14,939 nt of DNA from an uncultured Verrucomicrobia subdivision 3 bacterium (GCA_903861445.1 CAIOUK010000222.1:1-14939); one strand, 5' to 3'; positions 6,214 through 14,244 are shown, numbered from the stretch's first letter. The notes: generated by a model from the sequence alone, not told the origin. Made by a program: numbers and translations.

Positions 6214-6918
6214 ATGCCACTCAACACTAATAACCACCCGCTCTCCACCGAACAATTGGAGTCCCTGCGCCGGCTGGACGCCTGCACGCTGGCCAACGCC
6301 ATCGAAACCTTCAACGTGCGCCTGCACAACGAAGGGTTCACCGACGGCGGATTGCATTGCCTTTTTCCCAATCTGCCGCCGGTCGTCGGCTACGCCGCCA
6401 CGGTCAAGATTCGCGGCTCCGCACCGCCGACGGCAGGCGGTGCTTACGCCCAACGCACCGACTGGTGGGAATACGTCCAGTCACTGCCGAAGCCACATAT
6501 TATCGTGGCCCAGGACATCAGTTCGCATCCCGGTTTGGGCGCGCTGCTAGGCGAGGTTCATTTCAACATCCAGCGGGCATTGGGCTGCGTGGGCGTCGTC
6601 ACAAACGGCGCGGTGCGCAGTGTGCCCACCGCCAAGGCGTTGGGGTTTCAGGTATTTGCCGACCATGTCACGGTATCCCACGCCTACACGCACATCGTGG
6701 AGTTCGGCACGCCGGTGGAAGTGGATGGACTCAAGGTTCAGTCCGGCGATTTGCTGCACGGGGACCAGCATGGAGTCCAATCCATTCCGATGAACATCGC
6801 CAGCCAGATTCCGGCGGCAGCGGCGCGCGTCACCGCGCAGAAACAGGCGATCATCGCGCTGTGTCAGTCGCCGGAGTTCACGTTGGAAAAATTGCGGGCG
6901 CTCGTCGCGACCAAATAA
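6214..6918 (+). CDS. RraA / HMG-CHA aldolase family protein with altered active-site residue
   Basis: The 234-residue protein has the RraA-like fold signature. A helical N-terminus (LSTEQLESLRRLDACTLANAI) precedes GYAATVKIRG. Next comes the central GALLGEVHFNIQRALGCVGVV, then NGAVR at residues 131-135, GFQVFA, and the closing VQSGDLLHGDQHGVQSIP. In aldolases of this family (4-hydroxy-4-methyl-2-oxoglutarate/CHA aldolase) and in RraA itself, the Arg of this loop is followed by a conserved Asp; in the aldolases that Asp helps hold the metal. Here Arg135 is followed by Ser136. Glu114 and Asp184 regions remain. It may be a divergent aldolase/decarboxylase, a DlpA-like protein, or non-catalytic. 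No export signal is present, so it is cytoplasmic. It lies 6 nt after DUF2061 and 9 nt before the pump gene, so it is surely co-transcribed, although a cytoplasmic enzyme in an efflux operon is odd. Confidence 0.82.
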   Translation: MPLNTNNHPLSTEQLESLRRLDACTLANAIETFNVRLHNEGFTDGGLHCLFPNLPPVVGYAATVKIRGSAPPTAGGAYAQRTDWWEYVQSLPKPHIIVAQDISSHPGLGALLGEVHFNIQRALGCVGVVTNGAVRSVPTAKALGFQVFADHVTVSHAYTHIVEFGTPVEVDGLKVQSGDLLHGDQHGVQSIPMNIASQIPAAAARVTAQKQAIIALCQSPEFTLEKLRALVATK

Positions 6919-6927
6919 CTTCAAGCC

Positions 6928-9900
6928 ATGTCACGCTTTGCCATCCGGTTGCCGTATCTCATCATCGTCATCTGTCTCATCACCTGCGTTGTCGGCGTGA
7001 CGAGCCTGATGCGAATGCCGGTGGATTTGTTTCCGCCGATCAAAATTCCCGTCGTGGTCGTCGCCACGTTTTTCAACGGAATGCCGCCGGAGCAGATTGA
7101 AACCGACATCACCGGCCGCTTTGAGCGTTTCTTCACGTTGGCCAGCGGCGTGGACCACATCGAATCGCGCTCTTTGCCGGGCGTGAGTTTGATCAAGATT
7201 TATTTTCAACCGGGCTTCAACGCCGATTCCGCCGTGACCAGCATCGGCAATCTCGCGATGGCGGATTTGCGCAAGCTGCCGCCCGGCACGCTGCCGCCGG
7301 TGGTTTTGCAGTTTGACGCATCGAGTCTGCCGGTCTGTCTCATCACCTTGAAAGGCGAAGGCTTGAACGAGGCCAAGTTGCGCGATACCGGCCAGTTCGA
7401 CGTGCGCAACCAAGTCGCCAACGTGCCAGGCGCATCCGTGCCGCAGCCGTTCGGCGGACGTTACCGGCAGATCATGGTCTATGTGGATCCACTCAAGCTG
7501 GAAGCGCATCAGTTGAGCGTGATGGACGTGGTGCGCACGGTGAATAATGCGAATCTGATTTTGCCCGCTGGCGATGTGAAGATCGGGCCGTTCGATTACA
7601 ACCTTTATGTCAACAGCCAGATTGACGCCATGAAAGACATCGACCGGATTCCGCTCAAAACCATCGGTAACGCTTCGGTGCTGGTGGGTGATGTCGGCAA
7701 GGTGGTGGACAGCTCGCAAATCCAATACAACGTCGTCCGCGTGGACGGCCAACCGTCGGTATATCTGCCGGTGCTCAAACAAGGTGGCGACGCCAACACC
7801 ATTTCGGTGGTGGACGGCATCAAAAACGCGGTCGCGCACCTGGTGGACGTGCCGAAAGAATTGGTGGCGAAAGTGGTTTTTGATCAGTCCGTCTTCGTGC
7901 GCAACGCCATTGAAAATCTGATCCACGAAGGCTTAATCGGCCTGGTGCTGACGGGCGTGATGATTCTGGTTTTTCTCGGCAGCGTGCGCGCCACGGTCGC
8001 GGTGTTTCTCTCGATTCCGCTGTCCGCGCTGGCGGCGTTCATCGCGCTGTCGATGGGCGGCGGCACCGTCAATGCGATGATTCTCGGCGGACTGGCACTG
8101 GCGTTTTCGCGGCTGATTGACAATTCCGTCGTCGTGCTGGAAAACATTTTTCGCCATCTCGAAATGGGCGAGTCGCCGGAAGTCGCCGCCGAACGCGGAG
8201 GGCAGGAAGTCGCGCTACCAGTGCTCGCCGCCACGCTCACGACGGTCATTGTGTTTTTCCCGGTCATTTTTCTCTACGGCGTGAGCAAATTTCTGTTCGT
8301 GGCGCTGGCGTCTTCCGTGATCCTGTCGTTGTTCGCGTCGTATGTGGTCGCGATGACGGTGGTGCCGCTGTTCTGCGCCAAACTGATTCGCGCCCATCAG
8401 GAGCACAAGGAAGTCGGCCACTCCGAAGCGGGCGAACCGCCGCCGCACGGCTGGCTGGATCACTTCAACGTCTGGTTCAACCACAAGTTCAACCAGATGC
8501 TCAACCGCTACGAAAGTTATTTGAAACTCGCGCTGCTGCGACCGCTGGCGACGGTGCTGGGCATCACCGGCATTTTCGTATTGAGCCTCGGTTTGTATCC
8601 GTTCATCGGCGAGGCGTATTTTCCGCGCACCGATCCGAGCCAGTTCGTCATCAACGTCAAAGCCGCAACCGGCACGCGCATCGAACTCACCGACGAGTTG
8701 GTGCAGCAGGTGGAGCAAATCGTCCGGGAAACCGTGCCGACAAATGATCTGAAAATTGTCGTCTCGAACACCGGCGTCACGCCCGGTTTCTCCTCGATTT
8801 ACACGCCTAATTCCGGCCCGCACACGGCGTTTGTTCAGGTCGGTTTGAATGCCGGCCATCGCTTGAGCAGTTTTCAATACATGGATTTGGTGCGCGCACG
8901 GCTGAAAAAAGATTTGCCGCAAGTCACCACATATTTTCAGACGGGTGGACTGGTGGACGCGATTTTGAATCTCGGCATGCCCGCGCCGCTGGACATCCAA
9001 GTCGCCGGCAATAATCTGGAGGTCACCCACAAAATCGCGGCGGACATCGCCCGCCAGGCCGCCGCGCTGCCGGACGTGAGCGACGTGCTCGTGCCGCAAG
9101 ATGTGGATTACCCCGCGCTGCAATTGGACATTGACCGGCTGCGCACCTCCGAGCTGGGTCTGAACGAAAAGGAAGTTGTCGGCAACGTCATCACCGCCCT
9201 CACGTCCGACCAGATGATTGCGCCAAGCTTTTGGGTGGATCCCAAAAGCGGCAACGATTACATGCTCACGGTGCAGTATCCCGAAGGCTTTGTTAAAAAC
9301 TTTGCCGACCTGTCATCCATCCCCGTGCGCGGCGAAAAATCGGCGCACCCGACCCGGCTGGACACGTTAAGCACCATCCACCACCGCACCGCGCCGACGG
9401 AGGTGGATCATTATCAGTTGCGCCGCGAAATGGATGTCTATGTCTCGCCGAGACACGAAGACCTCGGCAAAGCTTTGGCGGGCGTGCAAAAAATTGTGGC
9501 GGGCTTGAAGCTGCCCTCCAACATTCACGTCACTGTGCGCGGCTCGGCGCATGCGATGGAAGTTTCTTTCCGCAGCTTTGGCCTCGGCCTTATTCTGGCG
9601 ACGGTGCTGGTTTATTTAATTCTCGTCGCGCAGTTCAAATCATTCCTGGATCCGCTGCTGATTCTGCTCGCCGTGCCAACCGGTTTGACCGGCGTGCTGA
9701 TCATCCTGTTCGCTACCGGCACCACGCTCAACGTCATGTCGCTGATGGGCATTGTGATGATGGTCGGCATCGTCGTGTCCAACAGCATTCTTATCGTCGA
9801 ATTCACCAACCGCCTGCGCGCCGAAGGTCGACCGCTCCAGGAAGCCGTGTCGCTCGCGTGCCGCGTGCGTCTGCGCCCGGTGCTGATGACCTCGCTAGCC

Positions 9901-10095
9901 ACGCTCATCGGCCTGATTCCCATGGCGCTGGCGCTGGGGGCCGGCAGCGAAGCCTACGCGCCGCTGGCGCGCGCCATCATCGGCGGCCTCGCGATGTCGG
10001 TGGTGATGACGGTGTTTATTGTGCCGACAGCGTATTTCATCTTTTACCGGAAAGAGGCGGCGCCGAAAAATTCGCCAGCGCCACGGAATCTATGA
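6928..10095 (+). CDS. RND-family efflux pump, inner-membrane subunit (AcrB-like architecture)
   Basis: At 1055 residues this is a full-length RND permease with the usual duplicated plan: one N-terminal span (~10-28), a large periplasmic porter domain, six spans (~335-495), a cytosolic loop with an amphipathic helix, one span (~535-555), a second porter domain, and five final spans (~865-1040). The N-terminus MSRFAIRLPYLI and the MPVDLFPPIKIP turn are typical. It exports substrate using the proton gradient, as a trimer with the adaptor and TolC partner. In TM4 the proton-relay pair of AcrB (Asp-Asp) is Asp398-Asn399 in SRLIDNSVVVLENI. In TM10 the relay Lys of AcrB is Ser951 in VVSNSILIVEF. This D-N/S pattern marks a divergent subgroup rather than damage, since the rest is intact. 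No CusA-type Met relay was noticed, so the substrate stays open. Confidence 0.93.
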   Translation: MSRFAIRLPYLIIVICLITCVVGVTSLMRMPVDLFPPIKIPVVVVATFFNGMPPEQIETDITGRFERFFTLASGVDHIESRSLPGVSLIKIYFQPGFNADSAVTSIGNLAMADLRKLPPGTLPPVVLQFDASSLPVCLITLKGEGLNEAKLRDTGQFDVRNQVANVPGASVPQPFGGRYRQIMVYVDPLKLEAHQLSVMDVVRTVNNANLILPAGDVKIGPFDYNLYVNSQIDAMKDIDRIPLKTIGNASVLVGDVGKVVDSSQIQYNVVRVDGQPSVYLPVLKQGGDANTISVVDGIKNAVAHLVDVPKELVAKVVFDQSVFVRNAIENLIHEGLIGLVLTGVMILVFLGSVRATVAVFLSIPLSALAAFIALSMGGGTVNAMILGGLALAFSRLIDNSVVVLENIFRHLEMGESPEVAAERGGQEVALPVLAATLTTVIVFFPVIFLYGVSKFLFVALASSVILSLFASYVVAMTVVPLFCAKLIRAHQEHKEVGHSEAGEPPPHGWLDHFNVWFNHKFNQMLNRYESYLKLALLRPLATVLGITGIFVLSLGLYPFIGEAYFPRTDPSQFVINVKAATGTRIELTDELVQQVEQIVRETVPTNDLKIVVSNTGVTPGFSSIYTPNSGPHTAFVQVGLNAGHRLSSFQYMDLVRARLKKDLPQVTTYFQTGGLVDAILNLGMPAPLDIQVAGNNLEVTHKIAADIARQAAALPDVSDVLVPQDVDYPALQLDIDRLRTSELGLNEKEVVGNVITALTSDQMIAPSFWVDPKSGNDYMLTVQYPEGFVKNFADLSSIPVRGEKSAHPTRLDTLSTIHHRTAPTEVDHYQLRREMDVYVSPRHEDLGKALAGVQKIVAGLKLPSNIHVTVRGSAHAMEVSFRSFGLGLILATVLVYLILVAQFKSFLDPLLILLAVPTGLTGVLIILFATGTTLNVMSLMGIVMMVGIVVSNSILIVEFTNRLRAEGRPLQEAVSLACRVRLRPVLMTSLATLIGLIPMALALGAGSEAYAPLARAIIGGLAMSVVMTVFIVPTAYFIFYRKEAAPKNSPAPRNL

Positions 10096-10113
10096 CGCAT
10101 TAAATATTTTTGA

Positions 10114-11415
10114 ATGAAACCCATCATCCTGACCTCGATTATTTGCCTGTTTACCGCCGGCAACATTTTTGCCGCTGGCACCAACCTTGCGCCAACGGTT
10201 TTAACTTTGGCGGACGCGGAAAAAATCGCGCTGCAAAATCATCCGCAGATTGCGGCGGCGAATTATCGCGCACTGGCCGCGCAGGAAGTGGTGACCGAGA
10301 CGCGCGCCGGATTTTTCCCCGTCATCAATGCAGTGGGCAGCGTCGTCGGCGCGGAAACCGATGGCACGCGCATCCTGGCCGGCGGGCTGAATAATCCGAG
10401 CGTCTATGACCGCGTGGCCGGCGGCCTCGCCGCCAATCTGCTGCTCTTTGATTTCGGCCACACGGCCAACCTCACGGCCAGTTCCAAATTTCAGGCGCAG
10501 GCGGAAAAGCAAAATGCGAACGCCACGCGCGAACAGGTTTTGCTGCAGGTGAATGTTGACTATTTCAGCGCACTGGAAGCCCAAGCGATCCTGAATGTCG
10601 CACAGCAGACTGTGGCCACGCGGCAAGTGCTGCTGGATCAGGTGAGTGTGCTCGCGTCCAACAAGCTCAAATCGGAACTGGATGTGAGTTTTGCGCGGGT
10701 TGCCGTTCAGGAAAGCAAGCTGCTGCTCCAAAAGGCACAGAACAACGCGGATGACGCCATGACCTCGCTGGCCACCGCGCTGGGTTTTCGGGAGCCACGC
10801 CCGTTTCAATTAAACGAGTCGGTGCCATCCGTTTTGACCGGCACAAACACGGTTTCCGAACTGGTGGAAACGGCTTTGTCCCAGCGGCCGGAATTATTGA
10901 GCCTGCGCAATGAACACGAGGCCGCCTTGAAGTTTGCCAAATCCCAACGCGATGCGCGGCTGCCGGTTATCTCCGCCGTTGGAGTGATCGGCGACTCGCC
11001 GTCGCACGACGCGCATTTGTCGGACAATTACGAGGCGGGCGGCATTCAATTGACCCTGCCCTTGTTTGCCGGTGGCCTTTACACGGCCCGCCAGCATGAG
11101 TCAGAATTAAAGGCACAGGCCAACCGCGAATGGGTGCGCGCACTTGAAAATAGTATTGTGCGCGACGTCCATATCGCCCTTCTCAACGTGAACACGGCGC
11201 TGGAACAGCTGCGCACCACGGAAGAATTGGTTCGCATCGCCGCCGCAGCTTACGAGCTGGCACAGGCGCGCTATCAAATCGGCAGCAGCAGCATCGTGGA
11301 ATTGAGCCAGGCGCAGTTAAGCCTGACCTCCGCGCAAATCGCCAACGCCAATGCGCGCTACAACGTGCTCATCCAACAGTCCAACCTGAATTATCAGACT
11401 GGCGCAATACATTGA
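10114..11415 (+). CDS. TolC-family outer-membrane efflux channel
   Basis: The 433-residue product begins with a signal peptide cleaved near NIFA-AG (residue ~21). The mature part has the two-fold OEP pattern. The N-half has LADAEKIALQNHPQI, AAQEVVTETRAGFFPVI, a beta-strand segment and long Ala/Gln/Leu-rich helices to ~210. The second half repeats this with LVETALSQRPELLSLRNEHE, KSQRDARLPVISAVG, and terminal helices with YELAQARYQIGSSSIVELSQAQ. Length and layout are standard for TolC/OprM-type proteins. It forms the trimeric duct through the outer membrane for the pump encoded 18 nt upstream. It is the last gene of the operon: the next gene is convergent. No lipobox Cys follows the signal, so lipid anchoring is unlikely. 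Confidence 0.93.
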   Translation: MKPIILTSIICLFTAGNIFAAGTNLAPTVLTLADAEKIALQNHPQIAAANYRALAAQEVVTETRAGFFPVINAVGSVVGAETDGTRILAGGLNNPSVYDRVAGGLAANLLLFDFGHTANLTASSKFQAQAEKQNANATREQVLLQVNVDYFSALEAQAILNVAQQTVATRQVLLDQVSVLASNKLKSELDVSFARVAVQESKLLLQKAQNNADDAMTSLATALGFREPRPFQLNESVPSVLTGTNTVSELVETALSQRPELLSLRNEHEAALKFAKSQRDARLPVISAVGVIGDSPSHDAHLSDNYEAGGIQLTLPLFAGGLYTARQHESELKAQANREWVRALENSIVRDVHIALLNVNTALEQLRTTEELVRIAAAAYELAQARYQIGSSSIVELSQAQLSLTSAQIANANARYNVLIQQSNLNYQTGAIH

Positions 11416-11433
11416 CACGCACGCCAAAAACCC

Positions 11434-11452
11434 GCCGGAAAAACTAACCGGC
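11434..11452. terminator. Weak hairpin between the convergent TolC and nadA genes
   Basis: GCCGG (11434-11438) pairs with CCGGC (11448-11452) around a 9-nt A-rich loop that contains the nadA stop codon. On the plus strand it is followed by ATTTTCC, a short T run. Its position after the operon's last gene fits a terminator, but the 5-bp stem is short and the T run poor. Confidence 0.3.
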
Positions 11453-12460
11453 ATTTTCCATCGGCTTCGCAGAAATCTCCAGCATCCGCTCAATCGGCAG
11501 TCGGGCGCGACGGATAATTTCCGCCGGCAGCTCCACGCGCGGCGCGAGATTCTTCATGCAGTCGCGGACTTTTTCGAGCGTATTCATCTTCATGAATTTA
11601 CACTCGCTGCAGCGGCAGCCGTCCGTCGGCAGTTGCATCGCGTTGAACACCGGCGCGCAGAGAAATTCCTTGCCCGGACATTCCTTCTGCATCCGGTGGA
11701 TGATGCCGCTTTCGGTCACAATGACAAAACGCTTCGCCGGACTCGTCTTACAATAGGTAATCATCTTCTCCGTCGAGCAAACCGAATCCGCCAGCTCGCG
11801 CACTTCGCGCAGACTTTCCGGATGAACAATTATTTTTGCGTCGGGAAACTGCTGCTTCGCCGCCAACACGCGCTCGCGCTGAAACTCGACGTGGGCGTAA
11901 CAATTTCCTTTCCACAATGTCATCGGTCGGCCGGTCTGTTCCATCACCCACTGGCCAAGGTTTTCATCTGGCACAAAAAGAAGATCGCGATCTTTCGGCG
12001 CAGCGTTGACAATTTTCTCCGCGTTGCCGCTGGTCACAATGACATCGCACAACGCCTTCACCGCCGCGCTGCAATTGATGTAGGCAATCGTCCAGAAATT
12101 CGGGTTCGTCGCCTGCAACTTCGCCAGTTCCGGTGCCGGACAACTTTCTTCCAACGAACAGCCGGCATCCTTGTCCGGCAGCACGACGATTTTGTTCGGG
12201 TTCAAAATTTTTGCCGTCTCCGCCATGAAATGCACGCCGCAGAACACGATGACATCCGCGTTCGTCTTCGCCGCCTGTTGCGCGAGGCCGAGCGAATCGC
12301 CCACAAAATCCGCCACGTCCTGAATTTCCGGCACCTGGTAATTGTGCACGAGGATGACGGCGTTGAGCTGTTTTTTCAGCGCAAAGATTTCGCGCGCCAG
12401 CGGCTCGAACTTGACCTTCGCCATGCCGGCGGGCGGATGGATTTCTGCGACATTAATCAT
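11444..12460 (-). CDS. nadA: Quinolinate synthase NadA
   Basis: The 338-residue protein condenses iminoaspartate with dihydroxyacetone phosphate to quinolinate, the second step of de novo NAD synthesis, in the cytoplasm. It carries the family's three repeated motif blocks: VHNYQVPEIQDVADFVGDSL, VFCGVHFMAETAKIL, and VHPESLREVRELAD. Others include YINCSAAVKAL, VPDENLGQW, and VTESGIIHRM. The three 4Fe-4S ligands should be C74 (FCGVHF), C187 (KGNCYAH) and C287 in the terminal C282-x-C284-xx-C287 KFMKMNTL segment. The ATG at 12460 is about 10 nt downstream of a candidate promoter. No nadB or nadC lies nearby, so it is a single-gene unit convergent with the efflux operon. All expected residues are present. 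Confidence 0.96.
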   Translation of the reverse strand: MINVAEIHPPAGMAKVKFEPLAREIFALKKQLNAVILVHNYQVPEIQDVADFVGDSLGLAQQAAKTNADVIVFCGVHFMAETAKILNPNKIVVLPDKDAGCSLEESCPAPELAKLQATNPNFWTIAYINCSAAVKALCDVIVTSGNAEKIVNAAPKDRDLLFVPDENLGQWVMEQTGRPMTLWKGNCYAHVEFQRERVLAAKQQFPDAKIIVHPESLREVRELADSVCSTEKMITYCKTSPAKRFVIVTESGIIHRMQKECPGKEFLCAPVFNAMQLPTDGCRCSECKFMKMNTLEKVRDCMKNLAPRVELPAEIIRRARLPIERMLEISAKPMENAG

Positions 12461-12466
12461 GCAGAA

Positions 12467-12495
12467 AAGTTACCGTTCATCGCCGCCGGGGTCAA
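12467..12495 (-). promoter_or_regulatory. Candidate nadA promoter with very short leader
   Basis: Reading leftward, TTGACC (12490-12495, 5/6 to -35) is separated by 17 bp from TAACTT (12467-12472, 3/6 to -10). The nadA ATG follows after 6 nt, so transcription would start at or next to the initiation codon, a leaderless arrangement. The -35 and spacing are good, the -10 weak. Confidence 0.35.
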
Positions 12496-12572
12496 TGAAG
12501 CTGAATGGCCTCCGGCAAAAATTTGTCTTGCCCGCCGAGCATGAACGGAAATAATCGGCCAAATTATATTTT

Positions 12573-13037
12573 ATGAATCAAATGTTTTTAATGGGTCACG
12601 TCTTTTTCGGCGTGGCCTGCCTGCTCGCGACGCTCTGGGTTTTCGTGGAAACCCTGAACGCTTCCGCCGCCAACGCGAAACGTATCCGCGTCGCCAGTCT
12701 GGCCGCCGCCGGTTTCATGTGGCTGGCGTTTGTGCTGGGCGGATTTTTCTATGTCACGGCTTACGCGCCGGACAAGGCAATCATCCTGAATGGGCCAGCG
12801 ACGTGGCGGTTCGCCCATGAATTCGTCATGGAGACCAAGGAGCATCTCGTCATCATGCTGCTGCTGCTGGCGACTTATTTGCCGGTGACCACCGCCGCCA
12901 ATCTCGCGGCGAACAAAGATGCGCGCCGGCTGGTGCTCTGGGTGGCCGGCCTCACGGCGGCGCTGGCGTTCACTATGGAAGGCGAAGGCGGCATCATCGC
13001 GATGGGCGTCAAAATGGGATTGCTGGCGGCCAAATAA
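12573..13037 (+). CDS. Conserved-looking hypothetical protein with four membrane spans
   Basis: This 154-residue protein is not one I can place in a named family. Four hydrophobic segments are clear at about residues 5-25, 40-62, 88-108 and 118-140. Three histidines lie at or next to the helices: H9 in MGHVFFG, H82 in FAHEF, and H91 in TKEHLVIM. There are also acidic residues near them (E83, E87, E90). Such spaced His in a four-helix membrane bundle resembles b-type haem or quinone/metal sites, but that is inference only. There is no signal peptide and no Shine-Dalgarno sequence; the ATG is preceded by an AT-rich TTATATTTT. It is 18 nt ahead of a second small membrane protein, and the two probably work together. 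Confidence 0.75.
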   Translation: MNQMFLMGHVFFGVACLLATLWVFVETLNASAANAKRIRVASLAAAGFMWLAFVLGGFFYVTAYAPDKAIILNGPATWRFAHEFVMETKEHLVIMLLLLATYLPVTTAANLAANKDARRLVLWVAGLTAALAFTMEGEGGIIAMGVKMGLLAAK

Positions 13038-13055
13038 TTTTACCTATTCAAATTT

Positions 13056-13385
13056 ATGAATCCCAATCCTGAAACTTCCGGTCTTTCCAAATCGGCCCGC
13101 GCCTTTGGCGTCGCCCTCGCGCTGGCCAGTGTGGTGAACGCACTGCTCGTGATCGCAAAAGAATCTAATAAAGGAAAAAATTCCGTGATGGACTGGATGA
13201 AAAATTTGACCGGCCATCATTGGATCACCCATGCGGTGGTCATCCTCGGAATTTTTCTGATCAGCGGCTGGATTTTCTCCCGCCTCAACTTGCGTTTCAC
13301 CGCCGGCAAATTGATTGCCGCCCTAGTTTCCGGCGTGGCGGTGGCCGGCGCAATCATCCTCGGCTTTTACTTGATTGCCGATTGA
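13056..13385 (+). CDS. Hypothetical small membrane protein, three spans
   Basis: The 109-residue product has a polar N-terminal tail followed by hydrophobic segments at about residues 15-33, 57-76 and 85-106. A basic loop (KESNKGKN) follows the first. The middle loop contains NLTGHHWITH, a His-rich motif (H54, H55, H59) at the start of the second helix. I recognise no family. Close spacing to both neighbours (18 nt each) marks it as the middle gene of a three-gene unit. The His-rich motif, like the His residues of the upstream protein, is compatible with metal or haem contact, which is inference. Confidence 0.7.
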   Translation: MNPNPETSGLSKSARAFGVALALASVVNALLVIAKESNKGKNSVMDWMKNLTGHHWITHAVVILGIFLISGWIFSRLNLRFTAGKLIAALVSGVAVAGAIILGFYLIAD

Positions 13386-13403
13386 AATTTCCGGATAACC
13401 GCC

Positions 13404-14186
13404 ATGACCCGAAAATTTGTAAGACTGCTGGTTCTGTTGTTGTCCGGTTTGGCAATAAATGCGCTCGCCGGCCCGCCGTTTTTGACGGACGATCCGCAGC
13501 CGGTTGATTATCAGCATTGGGAATTTTACCTCGCCTCGCAGCACACGCAAACCGCCGACGGCTGGGCCGGCACCGCGCCGCACATTGAGCTAAATTACGG
13601 CGTCATCACCAACGTCCAGCTGCATCTGATCGCGCCGCTGGCCTACAATGCGCCATCCGGCGGCAGCACGCATTACGGTTATGGCGACACCGAACTGGGC
13701 GTAAAATTCCGGTTCGTGCAGGAGACGGAAAATCTGCCGCAAATCGGAATTTTTCCGCTGATGGAAATCCCCACCGGCAGCGAATCGCGCGGGCTTGGCA
13801 GCGGCCATGTGCAGGCGTTCCTGCCGCTGTGGCTGCAAAAAAGTTTTGGCGCGTGGACGGTTTACGGCGGCGGCGGCTACGGCATCAATCCCGGTGTCGG
13901 CAATGAAAACTGGGGCTTCGGCGGCGTGGTTGTTCAGCGGCAAATCACGAAAAACTTTTTACTCGGCGCGGAAATTTATCATCGCACCACGATGGAAACC
14001 GGCGGATCAGGTGACACGGCTTTCAACCTCGGCACGGTCATTGACTTCACGGAAAATCATCACCTGCTATTTTCCGCCGGGCGTTCGCTGGACGGCCCGG
14101 TGAATTTTCAATTATACGTCGCCTATCAATTCACCTTCGGCCCGGAATTTTTCCACTCGTTCGCCCATTGTTTTGGCCATCAATAA
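13404..14186 (+). CDS. Outer-membrane beta-barrel, phenol MetA-pathway-like (transporter-type)
   Basis: The 260-residue protein starts with a signal peptide (MTRKFVRLLVLLLSG..., cleavage near ALA-GPP, residue ~22). The mature start PPFLTDDPQPVDYQHWEFYLA is characteristic of a widespread barrel family related to Phenol_MetA_deg. The rest alternates polar and hydrophobic residues with many Gly and aromatic positions, e.g. YGYGDTELGVKFRF, GGGGYGINPG, and VVQRQITKNFLLGAEIYHRT, giving about 10-12 beta-strands. It ends with VAYQFTFGPEFFHSFAHCFGHQ, slightly beyond the usual terminal aromatic strand and with extra His and one Cys. It is expected in the outer membrane, perhaps as a channel for hydrophobic compounds; the substrate is unknown. 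It is the third gene of the unit and converges on the pseudouridine synthase gene. Confidence 0.75.
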   Translation: MTRKFVRLLVLLLSGLAINALAGPPFLTDDPQPVDYQHWEFYLASQHTQTADGWAGTAPHIELNYGVITNVQLHLIAPLAYNAPSGGSTHYGYGDTELGVKFRFVQETENLPQIGIFPLMEIPTGSESRGLGSGHVQAFLPLWLQKSFGAWTVYGGGGYGINPGVGNENWGFGGVVVQRQITKNFLLGAEIYHRTTMETGGSGDTAFNLGTVIDFTENHHLLFSAGRSLDGPVNFQLYVAYQFTFGPEFFHSFAHCFGHQ

Positions 14187-14213
14187 TATTGGAGCGTGGC
14201 GCTGTATTTCTGA

Positions 14214-14231
14214 AATAATGCCGGCATTATT
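14214..14231. terminator. Perfect 18-bp palindrome between convergent genes
   Basis: AATAATGCCGGCATTATT is a perfect palindrome lying between the stops of the barrel gene (14186) and the pseudouridine synthase gene (14247). As RNA it folds into a 7-bp stem with a CCGG loop on either strand. No T run follows, so it is not a textbook intrinsic terminator; a bidirectional stop or a protein-binding dyad are both possible. Confidence 0.35.
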
Positions 14232-14244
14232 GCGACTGGACCAA

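Noticed and set aside
6931..7926. Long open minus-strand frame (331 codons) opposite the pump gene
   Set aside because: Composition is His/Arg/Asp-rich as expected of antisense codons in GC-rich DNA; the pump gene opposite is intact.
10176..10190. TGGCAC-N5-TTGC, an exact sigma-54 promoter core
   Set aside because: It lies inside the signal-peptide/early mature region of the TolC-like gene and simply encodes Ala-Gly-Thr-Asn-Leu-Ala; no gene starts behind it on that strand for over 1 kb.
11633..12544. Long open frame on the plus strand (303 codons)
   Set aside because: It is antisense to nadA, which has all its motifs; its product is a His/Arg-rich shadow with no domain.
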